64,000 nt of DNA, from the NCBI GenBank assembly GCA_014529385.2, contig CM043952.1, positions 54,952,119 through 55,016,118 of the forward strand, given 5' to 3'. Positions 46,371-56,828 of this stretch are shown here, one piece after another. Below the pieces are notes generated by a model. It was not told where the DNA came from and did no database searches. It saw nothing but the letters and a program-made list of their open reading frames with translations. The position numbers and the translations under genes are program-made. Origin of the DNA: Adiantum capillus-veneris (Eukaryota > Streptophyta > Polypodiopsida > Polypodiales > Pteridaceae). The stretch's first letter is position 1, and each line of letters opens with the position of its first letter.

Positions 46371-46886
46371 CGGGTACTCAAAAGGAAAGCTGCTCTCAAG
46401 AATCAACAAAGATCTATTCCCATCAACACCCTGGAAATAGATGATCGACAAACGGAATTGCAGAAAGATGCAGTGTCAACAGATGATGAATGGTTAGATG
46501 GAATGGACCTTTGCATCAAAGTACAGCTCAACAATCATAGCACAAATACATTGGTTGACACAGGGGCTCGATTAATTGCAGTCAGTTATTCCACGTACAA
46601 GAAAGCAACAAGTCAGTCTTTGACATCAGGAATAGCGACTATCAAGGGATGCAACAAGAACCCAACACCAACATTGGGAGTAGTCAACTTGAATGTGATA
46701 GTACATGGATGTTCATGTCCTCATCAGTTTGTATGCTTACCAGATGAACACATGAATGAGACGATGATTCTTGGAATTCCCGAGATGCGGACATACAAGA
46801 CAGTACCAAATTGGGATACCAATCAGCTCAAGCTATTACTTGGCGAACAACTCATTGTTCCAATTGCACCAAGCAAGGAGGAATGA
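46167..46886 (+). CDS. Second aspartic protease-like domain, downstream of integrase
   Basis: Open from 46167 to TGA 46884 (239 codons); the start lies within the duplicated segment, so the native start is unclear. It was probably fused to the integrase C-terminus (WISGCRLKKYNLPLT; LLERIHAAKQRK). A Lys/Arg/Glu-rich helix follows, then a retropepsin-like fold: CIKVQLNNHSTNTLVDTGA with Asp at codon 46557, GCNKNPTPTLGVVNLNVIV, a Cys-rich turn (HGCSCPHQFVC), and MILGIPEMRTYK (46765). Asp-Thr-Gly and the late Ile-Leu-Gly are the two hallmarks of retropepsins. It is distinct from the protease at 41627-41950. Function unknown: extra polyprotein processing, or a decoy or captured protease. No stop inside the domain. 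Confidence 0.75.
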   Translation: MMVNQWLIGLVKLSTLDGEPMANWISGCRLKKYNLPLTNELLERIHAAKQRKIKRQLDIDEAQEEARLRVLKRKAALKNQQRSIPINTLEIDDRQTELQKDAVSTDDEWLDGMDLCIKVQLNNHSTNTLVDTGARLIAVSYSTYKKATSQSLTSGIATIKGCNKNPTPTLGVVNLNVIVHGCSCPHQFVCLPDEHMNETMILGIPEMRTYKTVPNWDTNQLKLLLGEQLIVPIAPSKEE

Positions 46887-47350
46887 AAAGGCAAATACTA
46901 GCAAAGCAAACCACAAAGTAATCAATCTTCTCCATCCTATCGACAAGCAACTGCTACAAGTAGCATGCAAGGAGTTACGCAAATTTGGGTACCAAAAGCA
47001 CAGCTTAAGGACAAGCCGATTCAAATCTAGGTGCCTAAAACATCATCGACAAAACCAAATATGGTTCCAAAGGTCAAAACACAGAGACGGGCATCTCCGA
47101 GCAAGGAACCTAACACGAAATGGGTTTGGAAGAAAAAAGAGCACTTCTCTTCTCCGCAAACTAGAAAACTAATCAAGCAATGGAGAGTTAAGTCTTAGAA
47201 ACCTCAACCACACCATTCTGACCAAGACAAACCAAGGTATCAATGGCAAGTAAAAGCTCGACAACAGTCAAACGTGATACCAAAAGCTCAAGAAATTAGC
47301 ATGCTAAAGCATCCTGATGGAACAATCAAGCAAAGAGCACACAAACTACA
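46887..47350 (+). pseudogene. Decayed C-terminal extension after the second protease-like domain
   Basis: In one frame the stretch reads QIWVPKAQLKDKP, then WVPK-like words and TKWVWKK, all Lys/Gln/Trp-rich, with stops. It probably belonged to the same polyprotein. No domain recognised. Confidence 0.4.
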
Positions 47351-48058
47351 AGATTTGCTCTTTGGAAGACAGCATCTGAAAGCCTCGACATCAGAAACCC
47401 TTGAGTTAATTACTCAAGACTCGACTCTTGCACAGATAATGGTTTGAACTGCATTGATCTTCAAAGCATGGTAGAGCCAACCAAAGCTATGCATAGACAC
47501 GATTGTTCAACCCATGCACACAGTTGTCCCAGAGTATGCCATCTAGGAGGGGTGGAAGGGCACTAAGTAATTAATGGCAATGTTTGAAGAGAGAGAAAAA
47601 AAGTTTGATGTTAACGTGTGATTTTTTACATACCTAATAATGCCTTTATAATTCATCGACAGGGAAAATTTAACCGATAATATCTCCCTGATGAGTGTAA
47701 ATAAGATTTGTTCTTTGGAAGCCAGCATCAGAAAGCCTCGACATCAGAAACCCTTGAGTTAATTACTCAAGACCCAACTCTTGCACAACATAATGGTTTG
47801 AACTGCATTGATCTTCAAAGCATGGTAGATCCAACCAAGGCTATGCATGGACACAATTGTTCAACCCATGCACACACTCGTCCTGGAGTACGCCATCTAA
47901 GAGGGGTGGAAGGACACTAAGTAATTAAGGGTAATGTTTGAAGAGGGAGGAAAAAAGTTTGATGTTAACGTGTGATTTTTTGCAAAATTACCTAATAATG
48001 GCCTTATAATTCATCGACAGGGGAAATTTAACCAATAATATCTCCCCGATGAGTGTAA
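47351..48058 (+). repeat. Tandem duplication, 353-bp unit
   Basis: AGATTTG(C/T)TCTTTGGAAG starts at 47351 and 47704. Both copies continue through CCTCGACATCAGAAACCC, TTTGATGTTAACGTGTGAT and ATTCATCGACAGGG to TGATGAGTGTAA. About 90% identical by eye. Older than the 175-bp duplication. Confidence 0.92.
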
Positions 48059-50011
48059 TCAGCGTGTATACTATCAAAAAAAATCATAAAAAATAGTCAT
48101 TTTTTGTTATTTTTCATCATTTTTCTTGATATTGAGACTTAAAAATGGAGAAATCCAACAAAAAACAATAAAGCTATGTTTTCAAATGGATTTTCTTAAT
48201 TATTGGGCTTAGCGTATTTTGTTATTTTCTTTGATTTTTTCAATAAACAGGTCAAAAATTAATAATAAATAGCAAAGGAGCTCAGATGGAAAAATTGAAG
48301 ACACGGTGGTGATAAAAAAGACAAGCCTAAATTAGGTGGCCATACCTACTTTTGCAGAATTCTTACAGAACGAGCTACAAGAATCCGATTGGGAAAAATT
48401 TTCAGTCTAACATAGATTTCACGGCCTAGTAGAACTAACACGGGAATTTGGGAAAAATTGGTTCGGGAAGTCTGAGTATAGATACCCAGGGTAGGCTAAA
48501 ATCACCTCATTTTCACTTGTTGCCTTTGGACAGAGAGCCTTCCAACCTCCTTCGCGCGTATTTTTCGGAGTCCACAGTCACTTGTTTTCAGCGCCGTCTC
48601 ACACAAGACATAAGTGGTAAGTTTTTTACTCATCAATGATTCATTTTGTACGGCCGGTAGCTAGTCTCAACCTTTAGAAAAAACCCTAGAATTCGAGCAA
48701 TGCACGAAGACCTACGACCAAAAATCGACCATGGCGGCCTGTCAGCTCAACCAAATCGGATGAGATTTGAACTGTAGCATGCCCCAACATAATAGAACAC
48801 TTCTATAGCAACACCATTCGACAAGGGTCGAGAGGGTCCCAAGTAGAAAAGCTAGGTTTTTGGCAGATGCCAAAATTGCATTTTGACTCCATAGACAGCT
48901 TGCATACGAGGTCTATACACAATGTATATGATTGGTTTCATAAAATCAATCAAGAAAAGCCCTCGAAGAGCTAAAAACGGCTCAAAGGTTACAAAGCGTC
49001 AAATTCGACATGCGAGGTCAAATTGACTCCAAATGGGCCAAAATTGATGAGTTGCTTCATGACTATGTTGCGGACAAGTCCATAGCATCAAAAGTGACTA
49101 ACTAACTCTATAGGCCATGCAGTCACAAAAATCAGAGATTTCATAGTCGACAAAGCACAAAGTGATGCCGACAAGACCAAACTTTACCAAATTCAATTTA
49201 CGACTTGTTTTAGGTGTATAGAATGTGTTTAGGTCAAAATTTTTAAGTTTTGCAAGAAAATATTGACTGCTGTAAATAATCGCAAAAATTTACTTTTACA
49301 CTATTTTGGCTTGAAAATTGTATCATCACCTATCACTTGTACACACCTATTATATGCCAAATTTCAAGTATGAGCCAAAATGATCAATTATAACTTGGGA
49401 AAAAAAATGCAAAGAAGTCCTTGCAAGCCAAATTCTGAGTTATGAGCCACATTTTTTGATCCAAATCACCTCATATCACATACACAGGGTCTACACCATG
49501 CCTAGAACCAAGTTGTACCAAAAAATGTTCATTTTGATGAAAAAGTTAATAATCGTGATTATTAACTTTTTGCCCAAAATGGGGGGAATTTGCAACTTTG
49601 CCATCATGGGATCAAAGTACATGATGTCCTAAGCTCACTAGCCAAGTTTGAACAAATTTGGAGTTCAAAATCTCGAAATTTCCTTACAACTACTGTTTCA
49701 GAGACCTAAAGCCCAAATCTAGCACCATTTTCATCCTGTGCACCGAAATGAGCCCATATTTCACTCAGAGTATGTATTTGGTATATACTTCAATCCTATA
49801 ATGTCAAATTTGCGATTATTTACTTTTGTTGCAATTTTTTGTTTTGACTTCATAGTTTTGATCTTTACATGTTTTTATGCATCTATGCATGTTCAAAAAT
49901 TGATTTGAAGCAAATTGGACTCAATTTGTCAGCATTTCAAACTGAACAACATTTCATAGAAAAATCTGTCAAATTTGCTAACTTTGACACTCTATTCACT
50001 TAACAGGATCC
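48059..50011 (+). other. Second non-coding block of the gypsy element, with spaced palindromes
   Basis: Two kilobases without an ORF. Leader-type palindromes recur at 49272-49293 (GTAAATAATCGC then mismatches), 49545-49566 (GTTAATAATCGTGATTATTAAC split form, nearly perfect) and 49805-49822 (half). Spacings are 273 and 260. The wording (CCAAATTT, GACCAAA, ATTTTGGTG) resembles the 5' leader, so this block may be a second leader in front of the extra ORF. Confidence 0.65.
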
Positions 50012-50340
50012 ATGCAAGCCGTAGAGAAAGCCAAGAAAAAGCTCTCGCAAAAGGAGAAGCTATAGGAGCCACCACCATATGAACTAGATCCCAGTTTAGT
50101 CAAGACTACCAAAGCGACCTACCTGTCGAAGGAATAGCTTGAAGAGCATAACACAAGAATATTCACATGTAGATTCAAGAGCAAAGAAGGACATCAGGTA
50201 GAACTGCAACTTCTATAAAAATAAGTTTATGATGTCGCCGCAAAGCCCGAGACCAAAGAAGCCAAACGAAGGCTGGGACTCAGAGATTTTTACAAACAAC
50301 AGCCATGTGGAGTGGACTTCCAAAAAGCTTATGAGCTCTT
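50012..50340 (+). pseudogene. Gypsy extra ORF, first segment (before Copia-4)
   Basis: ATG 50012 starts MQAVEKAKKKLSQKEKL. Stops follow at 50060 and later. The segment ends GVDFQKAYEL and, after removing Copia-4 and one CTCTT, continues in frame at 52668. RDFYKQQ and the join into the next segment resemble the start of the domain known in plant databases as putative plant transposon protein. Confidence 0.6.
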
Positions 50341-50531
50341 TGAAGGGGATCGGGGAGCACCACAGACGGAGAGTGAGAGAGAGAGAAGGAGACACACACA
50401 CGATGTGGGTGGGGAGACTGTGAAGTGGCAACTCCCCCTATACAATATACTCACTATAAGTATAGGGTAACATTGGGCAGGCGCCCATGACCTGGGCAAC
50501 CGGTCAAGGCACATAGGCCTTAACCCCAACA
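50341..50531 (-). repeat. Copia-4 3' LTR
   Basis: 191 bp, TGAAGGGGATCGGGGAGC to CCCCAACA as written on +. Pairs with 52470-52662. Confidence 0.95.
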
Positions 50532-50653
50532 ACCTCCCACTTAAAGGCCAATGTGCCTTTAAGCAAGATCTACTAGTGTACAACTAATAGAAGGTGAGAT
50601 ATTCTCTCAACCTATGCCCACTGACTCTCGATGAGCTAGTGCATCCGGCTCTA

Positions 50654-52200
50654 CTAAAGACAAACATCCCACTGCGGAAGCCACACAGAGCTAGATCCAA
50701 GCTCTGCAAAGAGTCTACAAGAGCTCATGCACTCCTGCAAGTATCGGTCCAATACCTGCAAACCTCCCCTATGCTCTATGCCAAGATCAGTCATCCAACA
50801 ACTAATCAACCCTGCTACAAATGCTCCCACTACAACTGCTATGTCGGGCCTCGAGATCAGCATCTCGTACATGAGGACACCGAACGTTGATGCAACCCTG
50901 GCAACCTCTGCCACCTCCAACTCAGAACTCAACTCATGGCAATCATATCCCCTATCATAGAGACCATGGCACTCTGACTCTGAGCTTTGGAGTGACTCCT
51001 CGTGCCCACCACAGATCACATGTGTACCAGGGGTATCCATCTATCCTGAATCTACATCAAGCTCTGGCATAAGCATATCAAGAAATGACTCCACAATAGT
51101 CGACATCTCAGCATCCATGTGAGTCATCTATGTCATCACCTCTGATGACTCATCCTGCTGTGACTCACTAGAGCTGTCCCGCTCTACCTGTGCATCCATA
51201 GACGCAACCTGCACAACAAGGTCACTGCTCTGCACTCCATGCAAAGCATCCTGCAACCCACAAGCAAAAGAAACTCGCCTGCTCTCTCGCTCTCTACCTG
51301 GCTGCATGATCACAGAGACAACACCGTCTCTCTCGTGATCCACATGCAATGGGTAACCTGTACCACTCCTAGCACCTCTCGCAATCACTAGCGAACCCAA
51401 ATGCATTAGAAAATATCGCTCTCATAGAGAAATCTGACATCCACAATCTCGAAGCTGACCAATCGAGATCAAACTCACTATCAAATCTGGTACATAGCGC
51501 ACATGTCGTAACAAGTAAGATGCACCACTCGGTAATGACAGTCTCACATCTCGTGCACCTGCTATCGCATGCACCGATCCATCGGTCAAATGTACACTGC
51601 CAAGCATCCCGCTAGAATAGCTACAAAACCATTGACGATGCGGCGTGACATGAAACATAGCATCTGCGTCTAGCAACCACTTGGAAGGGAGTGCACTATC
51701 CACATGTATAGCATCTCGTGCATAGCTCGAGGTAAAAGTGACATCCCCGTCACTAGTATGCTCCGACACTACATCTGCCTCAATTGTCAAAGCAACTGAG
51801 TCCATGGCATCACTACATACATCTCTGAGACTGCCATGTCTCCTATGATGTCACATACGACGAAAACAGCACCATCTAACGTGTCCAGAATGACCACAAT
51901 ACCAACATGTCACCTGTGGGCGTGCTCGTGAATGTACATGTCTCACACGAGTCCGTGATGACTCAGATCTATCATACATATCATGTAATCTGCGCCAAAG
52001 TGCTCTCGAAGTAGTCTCATACATAACAAGAGCATATACAGATTCCGCAAGGTGCAAAGAGAGTGTAGATAGTGCCATCTCCTGTAGCTCCTGCCACTGA
52101 TCATCAGACATGTTTGAAGGTCTACCTGCATCACCACTCAATGGTCGATGCAACCCTCGCTGTGTCAATGCATCAAGCATACACTCTCTCCATACTGCAT
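50654..52200 (-). pseudogene. Copia-4 gag-protease fused to RT remnant
   Basis: Gag with zinc knuckle CWYCGHSGHVRWCC (about 51880). Protease WLLDADAMFHVTPHRQW (about 51670), where DSGA is DADA, so inactive. Then LRHVRYVPDLIVSLISIGQL. The integrase is absent; a Ser/Glu-rich stretch leads to VASTFGVLMYEMLISRPDI (about 50860) and the same tail as Copia-3. The joint matches that of Copia-3. A few stops. Confidence 0.88.
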
Positions 52201-52469
52201 CGATACCGCATAGTGTGGGCTTGGTGATTAGCTCACAAATTGCAGTGTGATACTAGAGCAGGCGAGGCTTGTATTGACATTGCGGGAGCTCTATTTTGGA
52301 GTGTGTCTCACAGGTTTTACATTGTGTTTCTTGCCATATTTGTAGACAGTTTCCAGGTGTTTTTGGTGAGGTGATTTTGCTTTCTAGTTTGCTACATTGT
52401 GCTCATGGCAGAGACAGGTGATCGCTCATATTATGATCTCTTCGTGGTCACCATAGCTCTGATACCAAT

Positions 52470-52662
52470 TGAAGGGGATCGGGGAGCACCACAGACGGAG
52501 AGCGAGAGAGAGAGAGAAGGAGACACACACACGATGTGGGTGGGGAAACTGTGAAGCGACAGCTCCCCCTATACAGTATACTCACTATAAGTATAGGGTA
52601 ACAGTGGGCGGGTGCCCATGACCTGGGCGACCGGTCAAGGCACATAGGCCTTAACCCCAACA
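52470..52662 (-). repeat. Copia-4 5' LTR
   Basis: 193 bp, followed on + by the target duplication CTCTT. Confidence 0.95.
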
Positions 52663-52667
52663 CTCTT

Positions 52668-54160
52668 GTCCACAATCAAAGAAGATGGAACCGCCCAAAT
52701 CTCTGACCAGCAGGGGAACAAAGTCGAAGTGGTGATAACAAAAGAGATAGTGGCAGAAGCTCTAAGACTGCCAATAGAAAGAATGACAATGAGGACAAGA
52801 GATAGAAAGACGACAAGAACTTTCACCAAGGAAACTGCCGCTGCCACATTTACTGATCTCATCCAAAAACAGGTGGAAGAGCCTGCAAAGTTGTATCATC
52901 AGAACTTTAGCTTCCTCGCCAAGAGACTGCCAAGGTATACGACACCCAATCATGCGGTTACCACAACCTTTACACAAGTTCTCAAATCAACAACCAGGCA
53001 ACCAATTGACCATGCAGAGTACGTCTTGTCCACATTGAAGGGGACAAAGAAAGAAGGAAAAATAACATATCTGGGAGCACCAGAGGTTCTAACTAGAATT
53101 GCTGACCATGCTATCAGCATGGCCGACAACTTGCCACCTGCCCCAGATTAGAACACTTGGATAGTGTCAACACAACCTTCCCCTCAAGCCACAAGATCTA
53201 CCAAGAGAACATACAAGTCTGATGAAGAGTCTTGTGAGAACTCGCCAGAACAACATAGTAGTGAAAGCTCAAATAATGAGGAAAAAAGAGCACGAAGGGA
53301 AGAGATGAAAAGAAAAGCCGTGGCAGCACATCAGGAGGAGCCGCAAGAGAAACAGGCGAGATTTGAGAGAGAGTACTCCTACAAACGCAGCCGCCAAGCA
53401 CAAGGTAAGGACCCGCCAAAGTGGGTACCAATTGAATTGAAAGGACCAAGAACAAAGAATCATACCAGGAAAACGACAGAAGATCCTACCGAATTACTGG
53501 AAAAAATGTATCAGGAAGCAGAAGCTTTGAAACTGAAAGAAGTCCAAGAAGCGAAACAAAAGGCTAAAGAGGTGGCAGAGCAGCAAAAGCAAGCAGAGGA
53601 AGCAACTGCACAAGGAGAAGCACAACATGATCAAGGTGATATGTCTCCCCGAACTTCTCACCTGCTTCAGAATAGCATGATCACCCCATGCCAAGCCCAC
53701 CACCATCACCAACAGATAAAACCACAGAAACTGAGTCCACAAAGGAGACGGAGCTTGAACATAGAGAAGCAATTGAATCTGCACAACAGGCATCTACTAC
53801 ACAAGAGCAACACAAAGAGCAAGACCCAAAGCCGGAAAGAACAGTGAGTCCTACACCAGAGGACACCACAAAGTTTGAGCAAACAAGATAACAGGAGTCT
53901 GAGGAAACATCTTCTACCTCTACACAGCAAGAAAAGGCCGAGGTATCCACAAAGCCTCAGGATAACAAAGCAAAAGAAGACCAGCCACAGCCTCAAGGGC
54001 AAGAACAACCAGTCGCCACGACGCAGCTGAGAGAGACACAAGAGACTGTCGATACATCTAGGCAGCTAGCAAAAAATGAAGATTGGCAATCTAACGATGA
54101 GGTGATCCTGCAAGTCAACAAATATGCTAGCGAATGCAGGACATGACGGAAAGACTCCGA
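52668..54160 (+). pseudogene. Gypsy extra ORF, middle segment
   Basis: Frame of 52666-53151: GNKVEVVITKEIVAEALRLP, then FTDLIQKQVEEPAKLYHQN and TTFTQVLKSTTRQPIDHAEY. This resembles the putative plant transposon protein domain often found in accessory ORFs of plant retroelements; I rely on memory of its style. After TAG 53149 the same frame goes on with a Ser/Glu/Lys-rich, then Glu/Gln/Lys-rich helical region (to about 53680). It then shifts one frame into a Thr/Glu/Pro/Gln-rich segment (53688-54145). No membrane segment, so it does not look like an env. Confidence 0.6.
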
Positions 54161-54249
54161 ACAGAAGCACTTAGCTGCAGCACAAAGGCTAAAGAATTAG
54201 AGATGGTGATTGACGCACTCTCCAAGGGGAGTTAGATGACAGATTAAAT

Positions 54250-55865
54250 TTCATCACCGATCTACAAAAGCAAGTGCAAGAAATGAAAGCTGAAGCTGAG
54301 CAACATCAACTAGCTAGGGATAAATATCAAAAGGAAATGGAGGAGCTCGGTGACCTACTTACAAAGTTGTCAGATGCTTGCAAAGCTAAAGATGAACAGC
54401 TGACAGAAATTACAAAAGAACTTCTAACTACAACCCTGTCAGTCCAGAAGATTCAAGTACAGTTAGATGAAGAAAATGCCTCCCTGCAATACTCATAGCA
54501 GAGAATAAATGATCAAGCAACTTTCTTGCGGCAAATACGAGAAAATCTCGCAGTGGCCTTGATCAAAGGAATAGATGAGGTCTACAAATAATTAGAGAAA
54601 AATAATAAGGACCTCGAGCTAGAGCTTGAACTGGAGCAGTCTCAATGCAGAGACTTGGCTTTTATGCGAGTGCAACGAGAAGACGAGCTGCTGAAAGAAA
54701 TAGCGGAGCTTAAAAGAGTCAACCAGCTATTAAGAGATGAACGACCAGAAACTCAAGAAGAGTCAGGAACTTCAGAACCGCCACAAATAGATATCTCTTG
54801 AGTTTCTTTCGCTGAGATGGAGACACAGCCGGTAGAAGGGCTAGGTGGCGAGGAAGATTTTTTGGTACAAATAACAGAAACAGATACAATGCCAATGGTC
54901 CAGCTATCAAAAGCTGAGGAAGATGCACTGAAGGAAAAGATTACACAAGAGGTGGATGAGCAGTGGAAAGCAGTGATGGATTGGGAGTTGAGAGTCCTTC
55001 ACTCCATCAACGTTACATAACTCACTCCCAATCAAATCAATGCACAATGGAATTAGCAATCCCTACTATATCCTTTAATAAAGGTGGAGTTGCTCTAAGT
55101 CAAAGAGAGGCTTTACAAAGACATACAATAAGAAGACGTAGATCAAGACCACCCAAAGTGGAGGTTGAGCTGGTTGAACAAGAATCCAAGGTATTTGATT
55201 CTGTTTGCAAGATCACCTACGGCCCTACAAAAGGATCCTACTTTCTGTCCTGTACCACGAGTAAGGACTTGGCAAGCACATGAGGCAATAACGAAGAAGC
55301 GGCCAACCTGGCTGAACTACCCAAGGTTGCCTGCTCTAGAAAAGGGACCACCGATTAAAGAGTACATGGTAAAAATCCTAACATGTGCCATGTCCTTCTT
55401 CAAAAGTCTACCGGATCTATTATGTGCAATGCTATATAAAATCCGCCGAATGTTGCTCACCTGCATCGAAGTTTTCCATGAGCCAGAGCAAGCAGACACC
55501 CCGTGGATGTCATTCCTTGAGGGTAATAAAGGATTATGCTACGATTTAAGTGGTCAACCTTCTGAAGAAGCCCTCTATGGCTTCTATGCCCCCGGTGCAT
55601 GTTCTTACCATCCCATAATATGTTGGCATTTGAGGAAGCATTCTACACAGGGTTCTTCACTTGGCGAACGAAGATATTTGGGCCAATGATCAGTAACCTG
55701 ACTTCAAGATTTGTACGCTACTCAGCTATGGAGCTAAAAAACAGAGTCACTATGCAGTTCTTGCAGGTGCCAGATAAAGAGAGAAAAATCAGATACGAAA
55801 AGGCCCTAAATGCTCTTAAAGACCGCCTCACCAACCGTCAACCTGAAGACTACTTCAACCCATAA
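54250..55865 (+). pseudogene. Gypsy extra ORF, coiled coil and C-terminal domain
   Basis: 54274-55020: long coiled coil (MQEMKAEAEQHQLARDKYQK; ELGDLLTKLSDACKAKDEQL; ELELELEQSQCRDLAF), with stops at 54496 (TAG), about 54589 (TAA) and about 54799 (TGA). From 54963 to 55865, in alternating frames, a C-terminal part with RRRRSRPPKVEVELVEQ, WLNYPRLPALEKGPPIKEYM, IRRMLLTCIEVF and FYTGFFTWRTKIFGPMI, ending with TAA at 55863 close before the polypurine tract. Unknown family. The whole extra ORF would be about 1170 codons. Confidence 0.6.
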
Positions 55866-55890
55866 AGCTATGTCAAGGGACGACACAGGC

Positions 55891-55904
55891 GAGGAGGGGG
55901 GGAA
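55891..55904 (+). other. Giant gypsy polypurine tract
   Basis: GAGGAGGGGGGGAA, fourteen purines directly before the 3' LTR. Confidence 0.93.
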
Positions 55905-56828
55905 TGGTAGCAGCAAGCTAACTCGTATATTATTTTTTGGAGCTCTCATTGTAAAAACACTTATTATTTTGATAAATCGGGAATACTGTAACTCCTATTT
56001 TACGGATAAATCTTTGTAATTGATGAGTCGAGGCTACAATCTTCCAGATTGTATCAACCTGTCATTACCTATCTTTAGTTAAATCTCCCAAATTATTAGT
56101 TTTGACCACCAAAAAACTTGGCTAAGGTATAAAAGCCAATTTTTGTAAGTTATAATATTATGAGGTTTTGGATAATGAAATACACAGCGTGAGCTAACGG
56201 CGCTCACTTCTCTCCTTCTCGCGCTTCCTACTCCCTCTTTGGTTGTCACATTGCAGTCATGTTTGTTGCATTGCAATCGCAGGTAAGAGCTCTACACATT
56301 GACGTAACACATCACAGTATTTCGTAGCTATTGGCATCGCCGACCTGCGGCCTAATTTCATCATAAGTAGAAATTTACGCTTCAAAATCAAAAACTAATC
56401 ATAGGTGGGGTATTGGAGCATCATTGCTAAGCATTTAGGTGTATTTTGGGTCAAAAACGACTAGGTCAAAAATCCACTATTGTTAATGATCACGATTTTG
56501 GCACCTGACCTAAAGTAGAATTTGAGACCATAAGCATATGTGCTTGGGTCTTATATACATGTCCTAGAAGTTTCATTACGTTTGGATGTCATTTGATGTT
56601 GTAACGGATCTGATTCGTTTGCTGATGAGCGATTGGATTTTGGTGATTTCAGTCACTTGAGTGTAGCTTGAGTTAGATGCGAGTTGTTTGTTGTTTTTAG
56701 AGAGATCGACAACCTCTTGTAGCCTCTATGCACTAGTCGAGTCAGCTTCGTCCCATGGATTGACAATTTAATTGTGGTCTCGCTAAATCTGCAATAAGAT
56801 AGGAGTGAAGTTAGACACTCGTCCCATA
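55905..56828 (+). repeat. Giant gypsy 3' LTR
   Basis: 924 bp, TGGTAGCAGCAAGC to GTCCCATA, followed by target duplication ATGAT. Roughly 6-8% different from the 5' LTR by eye, more than for the nested copia LTR pairs. Confidence 0.93.

Larger units (their letters stand above)
50341..52662 (-). mobile_element. Copia-4, short internally deleted copia element
   Basis: 2322 bp with LTRs 50341-50531 and 52470-52662 (about 10 differences, 5%), inverted primer site GCTCTGATACCA before 52470, polypurine tract after the left LTR and exact target duplication CTCTT (50336-50340, 52663-52667). Sister of Copia-3: same LTR family and same gag-protease to RT-remnant fusion, but with a much shorter leader. 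Confidence 0.95.
26367..56828 (+). mobile_element. Giant Ty3/gypsy retrotransposon with three nested copia elements
   Basis: Bounded by related LTRs (26367-27295, 55905-56828) and an exact 5-bp target duplication ATGAT (26362-26366, 56829-56833). The span is 30.5 kb, about 19.2 kb after removing Copia-2, -3, -4 and their duplications. Order on the + strand: LTR; primer site 27298; repeat-bearing leader; gag 34426-36850; protease; RT/RNase H 42802-44400; integrase 44400-45835; second protease-like domain 46500-46830; non-coding block; extra ORF 50012-55865; polypurine tract; LTR. Size, tRNA-Asp-like primer site and extra ORF suggest the Tat/Athila group of plant gypsy elements; this needs a tree. 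All ORFs are broken. Confidence 0.93.

Noticed and set aside
50012-55865. Envelope-like protein in the gypsy element
   Set aside because: Position fits, but I see no signal peptide or convincing transmembrane segment; the ORF is charged and coiled-coil rich.
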